A stretch of 8,142 nt of DNA from contig JACDCJ010000081.1 in NCBI GenBank assembly GCA_013817655.1, positions 1 to 8,142 on the forward strand, written 5' to 3'. This DNA is from Actinosomnolentus pattersoniae (SeqCode). Lineage in GTDB: Bacteria > Actinomycetota > UBA4738. The notes below the pieces were generated by a model. That model saw only the letters and a list, made by a program, of their open reading frames with translations, ran no database searches and was not told where the DNA came from. Of this stretch, positions 1 to 8,142 are shown one piece after another (within the stretch, counting starts at the first letter, position 1; the number at the start of each line of letters is the position of its first letter). The position numbers were made by a program, and so were the translations under genes.

Positions 1-1142
1 ACCTCGACGAGCGCGGCATCGTCCATATCGGCGCCGAGGTGAACCCCGGCGACTACCTCGTCGGCAAGGTGACCCCGAAGGGCGAGACCGAGCTCACGCC
101 CGAGGAGCGCCTGCTGCGCGCGATCTTCGGCGAGAAGGCTCGGGAGGTCCGCGACACCTCACTCAAGATGCGCCACGGCGAGACGGGCAAGGTAATCGGC
201 GTCCGGGTCTTCTCGCGCGACTCGGGCGACGAGCTAGCTCCTGGCGTGAACGAGCTCGTCCGTGTCTACGTCGCCCAGAAGCGGAAGATCTCCGACGGGG
301 ACAAGCTCGCCGGCCGCCACGGGAACAAGGGCGTCATCGCGAAGATCCTGCCCGAGGGCGACATGCCGTTCCTTCCCGACGGGACGCCCGTGGACATCGT
401 GCTGAATCCCCTGGGCGTGCCTTCGCGGATGAACCTCGGCCAGGTGCTCGAGGCGCATCTGGGCTGGGCGGCGAAGGTCGGATTCCGGGCGAACGGGCAC
501 GTTGGCGAGGGGCCCATGCACGTCGCCTCACCGGTGTTCGACGGCGCGCGGGAAGACGACATCATGCAGGCTTTGGGGTCCGCCAACTCCACCACCCCGG
601 ACGGCGTCGAGCTCGTGAACGCGGTCGGCAAGTCCATGTTGTTCGATGGGCGGACGGGCGAGCCGTACGACGTGGCCGTCACCGTGGGGTACGTGTACAT
701 CCTCAAGCTCCTGCACCTGGTCGACGACAAGATCCACGCTCGTTCGACCGGCCCGTACTCGATGATCACCCAGCAGCCGCTCGGGGGAAAGGCCCAGTTC
801 GGAGGGCAGCGTTTCGGTGAGATGGAGGTCTGGGCGCTCGAGGCGTACGGCGCCGCTTACGCGCTGCAGGAGCTGCTCACGATCAAGTCCGACGACGTTC
901 TCGGCCGCGTGAAGGTGTACGAGGCGATCGTGAAGGGCGAGAACATTCCCGAGCCCGGCATCCCGGAGTCATTCAAGGTCCTCATCAAGGAGATGCAGTC
1001 CCTCTGCCTCAACGTGGAGGTTCTCTCCGCCGAGGGCAAGGAGATCGAGATGCGAGAGACGGACGAGGACGTCTTCCGGGCCGCCGAGGAGCTCGGAATC
1101 GACCTCTCCCGCCGCGAGCCGGCCGGCGCGGACTTCGACTAG
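1..1142 (+). CDS. rpoB: DNA-directed RNA polymerase beta subunit, C-terminal part (5' end outside window)
   Basis: This is the 3' third of rpoB. It is open from the left edge (first full codon at base 3) to a TAG at 1140-1142, giving about 379 residues of a protein usually near 1,150 in actinobacteria. The beta subunit forms one half of the polymerase catalytic cleft. Visible landmarks are KRKISDGDKLAGRHGNKG, whose last two lysines (codons 303-305 and 327-329) match the active-site lysines K1065 and K1073 of E. coli. Next come MPFLPDGTPVDIVLNPLGVP, then GGKAQFGGQRFGEMEVWALE near codon 780, and the SFKVLIKEMQSLCLNVEV clamp-anchoring segment. The final 50 or so residues are acidic and end in SRREPAGADFD. 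The rifampicin-binding region lies upstream of the window. rpoC follows after 21 bases, so the two are surely cotranscribed. No frameshift or missing key residue is seen. Confidence 0.98.
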   Translation, partial: LDERGIVHIGAEVNPGDYLVGKVTPKGETELTPEERLLRAIFGEKAREVRDTSLKMRHGETGKVIGVRVFSRDSGDELAPGVNELVRVYVAQKRKISDGDKLAGRHGNKGVIAKILPEGDMPFLPDGTPVDIVLNPLGVPSRMNLGQVLEAHLGWAAKVGFRANGHVGEGPMHVASPVFDGAREDDIMQALGSANSTTPDGVELVNAVGKSMLFDGRTGEPYDVAVTVGYVYILKLLHLVDDKIHARSTGPYSMITQQPLGGKAQFGGQRFGEMEVWALEAYGAAYALQELLTIKSDDVLGRVKVYEAIVKGENIPEPGIPESFKVLIKEMQSLCLNVEVLSAEGKEIEMRETDEDVFRAAEELGIDLSRREPAGADFD

Positions 1143-1148
1143 GCCACC

Positions 1149-1155
1149 GAGGAGG
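1149..1155 (+). promoter_or_regulatory. Ribosome binding site of rpoC
   Basis: GAGGAGG lies 8 bases before the GTG at 1164, just after the rpoB stop. It is a near-perfect Shine-Dalgarno sequence and fixes the GTG as the rpoC start. The encoded opening MLDVNYFDELRIG is the conserved N-terminus of actinobacterial RpoC, which agrees. Confidence 0.9.
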
Positions 1156-1163
1156 CAGACAGA

Positions 1164-5105
<3,942 letters not shown>

Positions 5106-5173
5106 AGGTCAGACCCCGCAGCTTGCCGAGGAAGGCGTCCTCCTGACGAGCCATGACTCCGCGGCGCGGCTGC

Positions 5174-5179
5174 TATCCT
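5174..5179 (+). promoter_or_regulatory. Possible -10 element for the carrier-protein/dehydrogenase pair
   Basis: TATCCT fits the TAnnnT pattern of actinobacterial -10 boxes and lies about 65 bases before the GTG start. No good -35 is seen at 16-18 bases upstream: CATGAC at 5152-5157 has 16-base spacing but matches TTGACA poorly. This is a pattern match only and could be chance. Confidence 0.25.
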
Positions 5180-5184
5180 TCATG

Positions 5185-5209
5185 CTCCCCACCATCCACT
5201 TTGGTGGAG
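5185..5209 (+). repeat. Bulged inverted repeat upstream of the carrier-protein gene
   Basis: CTCC-CC-ACCA (5185-5194) pairs with TGGTGGAG (5202-5209), leaving a 2-base bulge and a 7-base loop (TCCACTT). The inner six pairs, CCACCA with TGGTGG, are perfect if the outer arm is ignored. There is no T tract after it, so it does not look like a standard intrinsic terminator. It would lie in the 5' leader if transcription starts near 5186, or it could be an operator or a weak terminator for rpoC. Confidence 0.4.
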
Positions 5210-5228
5210 CGCCCCTGACACCGGACTT

Positions 5229-5234
5229 GGAGGG
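5229..5234 (+). promoter_or_regulatory. Ribosome binding site of the carrier-protein gene
   Basis: GGAGGG lies 9 bases before the GTG at 5244 and supports that start over internal alternatives such as the ATG at codon 16. Confidence 0.8.
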
Positions 5235-5243
5235 ATTCTCGTC

Positions 5244-5492
5244 GTGGAAGTCGCCGAGCGTATCCGCGGGTTCATCGCGGAAGAGATCATGTTCGAAGAG
5301 ACCCAGCAGTCGCTGACGGATGACACCCCGCTGCTTTCCGGGGTGATGGATTCACTGGGGCTGTTGCAGCTCGTCGCGTTCCTCGAGGAGGAGTTCGACG
5401 TGGAGATCGATGACGCCGACATGGTGGCCGACCACTTCCGGACCGTCGGTGACATCGAGCAGCTCGTTCGACAGAAGGTGTCCAAGGATTGA
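5244..5492 (+). CDS. Stand-alone acyl (or peptidyl) carrier protein
   Basis: This 82-residue protein is a free-standing carrier protein of the phosphopantetheine-binding family, a normal length for the fold. The motif GVMDSLGLLQL places the phosphopantetheine-bearing serine at Ser37. It is preceded by DDTPLL and followed by an acidic helix II (LEEEFDVEI) and a C-terminal helix (TVGDIEQLVRQKV). The protein is strongly acidic, as expected. It starts at GTG with GGAGGG upstream and overlaps the next gene by four bases, so the two are likely translationally coupled. It is not the primary fatty-acid synthase AcpP by context, because no fab genes are nearby. Single-domain carriers of this kind hold an amino acid or acyl unit while a partner enzyme modifies it. 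Its loading enzyme (an adenylating ligase) and phosphopantetheinyl transferase are not in the window. The carrier-protein identity is sure; the cargo is unknown. Confidence 0.93.
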   Translation: MEVAERIRGFIAEEIMFEETQQSLTDDTPLLSGVMDSLGLLQLVAFLEEEFDVEIDDADMVADHFRTVGDIEQLVRQKVSKD

Positions 5493-6655
5493 GAGCCGCC
5501 GCTCCGGCGCCGATCGAATGGGTGGCGCCCGAGCAGGCCGAGTTCTTCGACTCCGTCCTTCGTTTCGCTCGTGGCCTTCCCGACGACGCGGGGGACCTCG
5601 ACCGCTCCGGGGGCTTCTCGCGCCAGAACTGGGATCGTTGCGGCGCATTCGGGATCCACGGCCTTCCCGCCCCAGAGCAGTACGGCGGCGGGGGAGCGGA
5701 CGTGGTCACCACCATGCTGGCGCTGGAGGCGCTGGGCTACGGCTGCAAGGACAACGGGCTGGTTTTCTCCATCAACGCCCACATGTGGACGAGCGTCATC
5801 CCCGTCTGGACGTTCGGCACGGAGGAACAGCGCCGTCGATGGCTGCCGGGCCTCTGCTCCGGGGAGCTCATCGGCTGTCACACGATCACCGAGCCCGAGG
5901 CCGGCTCGGACGCGTTCGGGATGAAGGCGAGCGGGCGGCGGAGCGGCGAAGGGTACGTTCTTAACGGACGAAAGACCTTCATAACCAACGCGCCGGTGGC
6001 CGACCTGCTCCTGGTCTTCGCCCGGACCGAGGAGACCGGGATCGGGCCGTTCGGCCTGAGCGTGTTCCTGGTGGAGGCGGGGACCAAAGGGTGCCTGGTG
6101 GAGGCGCCCGCGGACAAGATGGGCCTCAGGACGTCGCCCATGTCCGACGTCGTCCTGGACGATTGCTTCGTTCCCGAGGCGGCCATGCTCGGCACTCCTG
6201 GGAAGGGTGGCGAGATCTTCCAGACCTCCATGCGGTGGGAGCGAGCCTGCATCATGGCGAGCCAGGTCGGGGTCATGCGTCGAACGATGGAGGCGTGCGT
6301 GGCCTACGCCCGTCACCGCAGGCAGTTCGGCAAGCCAATCGCGAAGTACGAGTCCGTGGCCGACAAGATCGCCAACATGAAGATCGCGGTCGAAGCATCC
6401 CGCGGACTCGTCCTGCGGGTGGGGTGGCTAATGGATCATGGCCACGAGACCTCGATGGACGCCGCCGTGGCGAAGGCGTTCGTGAGCGAGGCCAACGTTC
6501 GCACGCACCTCGACGCCGTCCAGGTGCACGGCGGCTACGGATACATGACGGAGTTCGAGATCGAGCGAGCCCTCCGCGACGCCGTGGGAGGCACGATCTA
6601 CTCGGGGACCTCGGAGATCCAGCGCCGAATCATCGCTCGCGGGCTGGGGCTATGA
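5489..6655 (+). CDS. Acyl-CoA dehydrogenase-family flavoprotein, probably acting on a carrier-protein-bound substrate
   Basis: This 388-residue protein has the full acyl-CoA dehydrogenase fold: N-terminal helices (to about 130), a middle beta domain with TEPEAGSD (134-141) and FITNAP (164-169), and a C-terminal helical domain with RRQFGKP (277-283) and QVHGGYG (345-351). These are the usual FAD and substrate contacts. The family forms an alpha-beta double bond in a thioester using FAD. The common catalytic Glu before GTSE is replaced by Ser372 (IYSGTSEIQ). A Glu is instead present at 251 (MRWERACIMA), the position used by isovaleryl-CoA dehydrogenase. From memory, the WERAC segment, the GYGCKDNGLVF region and the SGTS motif resemble prolyl-carrier-protein dehydrogenases such as PltE. 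The TTG start at 5489 overlaps the carrier-protein stop (TTGA), with AGAAGG at 5473-5478; an alternative GTG at 5522 is less likely. Family is sure; the substrate is inferred. An FkbI-like role is possible but less favoured. Confidence 0.93.
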   Translation: MRAAAPAPIEWVAPEQAEFFDSVLRFARGLPDDAGDLDRSGGFSRQNWDRCGAFGIHGLPAPEQYGGGGADVVTTMLALEALGYGCKDNGLVFSINAHMWTSVIPVWTFGTEEQRRRWLPGLCSGELIGCHTITEPEAGSDAFGMKASGRRSGEGYVLNGRKTFITNAPVADLLLVFARTEETGIGPFGLSVFLVEAGTKGCLVEAPADKMGLRTSPMSDVVLDDCFVPEAAMLGTPGKGGEIFQTSMRWERACIMASQVGVMRRTMEACVAYARHRRQFGKPIAKYESVADKIANMKIAVEASRGLVLRVGWLMDHGHETSMDAAVAKAFVSEANVRTHLDAVQVHGGYGYMTEFEIERALRDAVGGTIYSGTSEIQRRIIARGLGL

Positions 6656-6660
6656 GCGGC

Positions 6661-7875
6661 TCAGAACCCCTCCTGGAGCAGCTCCAGCAACTCCGGGTTG
6701 GCCACGTCGTCCCTGCCCGTCCCGAGCGCGTCGCGCCCCCGGTAGGCCCAGTAGGACCAGCTGATCCCCTCCTCCTCGCAATGGGAGAGCATCGCCGAGA
6801 GCTGCTCCGTCCAGTCTGACGGTGGCTGGGCCGTTCCCTCCTCTCCCTGCCCGAACCGGTTGAACTCCCCGATCCACAGGGGTACCTGCCACTTCCGGGC
6901 CCGCTCCCAGAAGGCGCCCAGCCGTTCGACTCCCTGCGGGTCCCAGTTCTGCGTGTACAGGTGGAAGGAGTACACGACGTTGTCGAACGGAGGTGGGCCG
7001 CTCATGCCGAACAGGCCGTCCCCCTTGTACTGGCTGTCCTCGAAGACGAGGAGGACGCGCGGGTTGACCGAGCGGATCGCCCCCCCGATGTGCTCGTAGA
7101 AGGCGTCGAGGTGGAGATCCTCCGGCGTGGGGAGCCAGCGCGTGCCGTAGTACGGCTCGTTGATGAGGTCCACCCCCACAACCGTCGGATCCTCCGCGTA
7201 GCGCCCGGCCACGAGCTTCCAGGCGTCCGCGAAGCCCGCCCACGAGTCGTTCTCGTCGGCGAAGAAGTCGTGCTTCGCTTGATAGATCTGCTTGTAGACG
7301 CTCTGCGGGTACAGCCACGACGGCATCCCGCTCCCCACGGAGGGCTCACCCCCGGCGCCCTCGATCTCGAAGGCCGGGGACCACTTTCGCTGCGACATGG
7401 ACAGGATCACCGCCAGGCCATGGTCGCCGAACGCCCGGACGATGCCGTCCAGCGCAGACAGGTAGATCTCGTTGTAATCGTGGGAGAGCGTGCCGTCCGG
7501 GTTTCGAACGGGAGGCTCGGGCTCCAGGTTCGCCCACGCGATGGGCAGGCGCACGGCGTTGAAGCCCCACGCGGCGATGTTCGCATAGGTGTCGGGAGTC
7601 GGGACGGACCAGCCCTTGTCCTCAGAGGTCTGCACCCGGGGAGACCCGTCGCCCTTGCCCATGCCCTGCACGTTCACCGAAAGGATCCGCAGTTCGTCCC
7701 CGTCCTCATCGAGGATGCGCGTCCCCTCGGTGTGCAGCCAGCCGGTGATCCGGGGGGCCGAGGGGGCTGGGGGGAGCGGGCCGGGCAGCATGTTCGTGCA
7801 CGCGGACCCGGCCAGCGCGGCGAGCGCCGCAAGTGTCTGCAGCCAGGGTCCGGCTGCCCGGGGCCTCATCCTCAT
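6661..7875 (-). CDS. Glycoside hydrolase family 5 enzyme, predicted lipoprotein
   Basis: This is a secreted retaining endo-glycosidase of the cellulase (GH5) family, about 404 residues. The N-terminus (numbered from the ATG at 7875) has a basic stretch MRMRPR, a hydrophobic core rich in Leu and Ala, and LAGSAC with Cys26 as a plausible lipid-attachment site. A Pro-rich linker leads to the barrel, which opens GWLHTEGTRILDEDG. Family landmarks are GFNAVRLPIAW (conserved Arg), LINEPYYG with acid/base Glu240, YSFHLYTQNW, nucleophile Glu337 in LWIGEFNRFG, and SWSYWAY near the end. Both catalytic Glu residues are present. The reading frame extends to an ATG at 7902, but that start has no ribosome binding site and would lengthen the signal peptide; 7875 has a weak GGA 6 bases upstream, and 7869 is also possible. 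The substrate (beta-glucan, mannan, glycolipid) cannot be told. It converges on the dehydrogenase gene with 5 bases between the stops. Confidence 0.9.
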   Translation of the reverse strand: MRMRPRAAGPWLQTLAALAALAGSACTNMLPGPLPPAPSAPRITGWLHTEGTRILDEDGDELRILSVNVQGMGKGDGSPRVQTSEDKGWSVPTPDTYANIAAWGFNAVRLPIAWANLEPEPPVRNPDGTLSHDYNEIYLSALDGIVRAFGDHGLAVILSMSQRKWSPAFEIEGAGGEPSVGSGMPSWLYPQSVYKQIYQAKHDFFADENDSWAGFADAWKLVAGRYAEDPTVVGVDLINEPYYGTRWLPTPEDLHLDAFYEHIGGAIRSVNPRVLLVFEDSQYKGDGLFGMSGPPPFDNVVYSFHLYTQNWDPQGVERLGAFWERARKWQVPLWIGEFNRFGQGEEGTAQPPSDWTEQLSAMLSHCEEEGISWSYWAYRGRDALGTGRDDVANPELLELLQEGF

Positions 7876-8013
7876 CACCCGTCCACAGTGCCATACGACC
7901 ATCGGGATGGGCCCGGAAAGGAGGGTTTCGCCTTGCTTTCGCTTGTGGTTTTCGTGGCTGATGTGCCAGTATCGTGTGGCCCCGCTCCGTTCCGTATTCA
8001 GAAGGAGTCGTCA
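7876..8013. other. Divergent intergenic region between the GH5 gene and an exported-protein gene
   Basis: These bases separate two divergent genes, so both promoters should be here. On the plus strand TATCGT (7970-7975) fits a TAnnnT -10 box; on the minus strand GATACT (the complement of AGTATC at 7968-7973) is one base from a TATACT box and overlaps it. Neither has a clear -35. The stretch 7925-7955 is richer in T and G than its surroundings, with TTTCG repeated three times, at 7926-7930, 7937-7941 and 7950-7954. No RNA gene or riboswitch is recognised. Confidence 0.45.
8001..8007 (+). promoter_or_regulatory. Ribosome binding site of the exported-protein gene
   Basis: GAAGGAG is followed by 6 bases and then ATG at 8014. 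The spacing and match are good and support a real gene start here, even though the reading frame runs off the window after 43 codons. Confidence 0.8.
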
Positions 8014-8142
8014 ATGCGATCGAGTCAATCGTCCGTGCGCCGCCACCCGTCGCGGTTGGTGCTCCCGTTCGCCGCCGCCATTGCCGTCGTATCGATGGCA
8101 CTGCCGGCGCCTGCGGCCCCCGCGGCTCCACGAGTTCAGGTG
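8014..8142 (+). CDS. Exported protein of unknown function, N-terminal fragment only
   Basis: An open frame of 43 codons begins at ATG with a good ribosome binding site and continues past the right edge. The visible part is a classical Sec signal peptide: a polar and basic start with Arg9, Arg10 and Arg14, a hydrophobic core at about residues 15-30 (LVLPFAAAIAVVSMAL), then an Ala/Pro-rich stretch with an A-P-A site suggesting cleavage after Ala34. The paired arginines do not match the twin-arginine motif. Nothing of the mature protein is visible beyond a few residues, so no function can be given. It is divergent from the GH5 gene and may share its regulatory region. Confidence 0.75.
   Translation, partial: MRSSQSSVRRHPSRLVLPFAAAIAVVSMALPAPAAPAAPRVQV

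Larger units (their letters stand above)
5106..5243 (+). other. Intergenic region between rpoC and the carrier-protein gene
   Basis: These 138 bases hold no gene. No intrinsic terminator with a T tract follows rpoC. A weak 5-bp hairpin (GAGGA at 5128-5132, TCCTC at 5138-5142) and a longer bulged inverted repeat (5185-5209) are present. A -10-like TATCCT sits at 5174-5179. Readthrough from rpoBC or a separate promoter for the downstream pair are both possible. Confidence 0.6.

Noticed and set aside
5128..5142. Possible rpoC terminator hairpin GAGGA-AGGCG-TCCTC
   Set aside because: The stem is only five pairs and no T tract follows, so it is not enough to call a terminator.
5180..6316. Minus-strand open frame of 378 codons opposite the carrier protein and dehydrogenase
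   Set aside because: The plus strand holds two clear protein families with intact motifs. The minus frame shows no domain and has biased composition, as expected of an antisense shadow.
5489..6655. Assignment of the dehydrogenase as FkbI of alkoxymalonyl-carrier biosynthesis
   Set aside because: The carrier plus dehydrogenase pairing fits, but the other pathway genes (an FkbH-like enzyme, a hydroxyacyl dehydrogenase and a methyltransferase) are absent, and the sequence recalls PltE more closely. No gene symbol was assigned.
6650..7318. Second minus-strand frame overlapping the GH5 gene
   Set aside because: The GH5 frame contains both catalytic Glu motifs and a signal peptide; this overlapping frame is Gly/Arg/Ala-rich with no motif.
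8017..8070. Twin-arginine export signal in the last gene
   Set aside because: Arg9-Arg10 is followed by HPSRLV, which lacks the expected hydrophobic residues right after the pair; a Sec signal fits better.
7706..8131. Minus-strand frame running across the divergent intergenic region
   Set aside because: It overlaps the signal-peptide end of the GH5 gene and the start of the exported-protein gene, both better supported by ribosome binding sites or motifs, and its translation has no recognisable feature.

Overview
The window is high-GC bacterial DNA, most likely from an actinomycete-type (Actinomycetota) chromosome. The best evidence is RNA polymerase: RpoB and RpoC read as actinobacterial across their length. 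RpoC has the conserved opening MLDVNYFDELRIG, its zinc and catalytic residues fall at the numbering I recall for the mycobacterial protein, and it carries the long charged helical insert after residue 140 typical of the phylum. Its C-terminus lacks the tyrosine-rich tail I associate with Streptomyces and Mycobacterium, so a lineage outside the classical Actinomycetes is possible. Genus cannot be named from this sequence.

Layout: (1) 1-1142 is the 3' third of rpoB, cut by the window edge. (2) 1164-5105 is complete rpoC, 21 bases downstream, with a strong ribosome binding site. (3) 5106-5243 is a 138-base gap with no convincing terminator, one bulged inverted repeat and one weak -10-like box. 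(4) 5244-5492 encodes a stand-alone acyl carrier protein, and 5489-6655 an acyl-CoA dehydrogenase-family flavoprotein whose TTG start overlaps the carrier-protein stop by four bases. (5) 6661 to about 7875, on the minus strand, encodes a glycoside hydrolase family 5 enzyme with a lipoprotein-type signal peptide. (6) About 7876-8013 is a divergent intergenic region. (7) 8014 to the right edge is the start of a plus-strand gene for an exported protein; only its signal peptide is visible.

How the genes fit together: rpoB and rpoC make the two large catalytic subunits of RNA polymerase. The usual following ribosomal genes (rpsL, rpsG, fusA, tuf) are absent here, so the neighbourhood turns accessory immediately after rpoC. 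The carrier protein and dehydrogenase form a tight two-gene unit. The dehydrogenase has Ser where most acyl-CoA dehydrogenases have the catalytic Glu, and a Glu at the alternative position used by isovaleryl-CoA dehydrogenase. Together with overall resemblance to prolyl-carrier-protein dehydrogenases (PltE/RedW type), this suggests it oxidises an acyl or aminoacyl group tethered to the neighbouring carrier protein. This is the most interesting part of the window. The GH5 lipoprotein and the exported protein point to extracellular polysaccharide or glycoconjugate processing, but nothing here links them to the carrier-protein pair. No CRISPR array, insertion sequence, tRNA or rRNA was seen.
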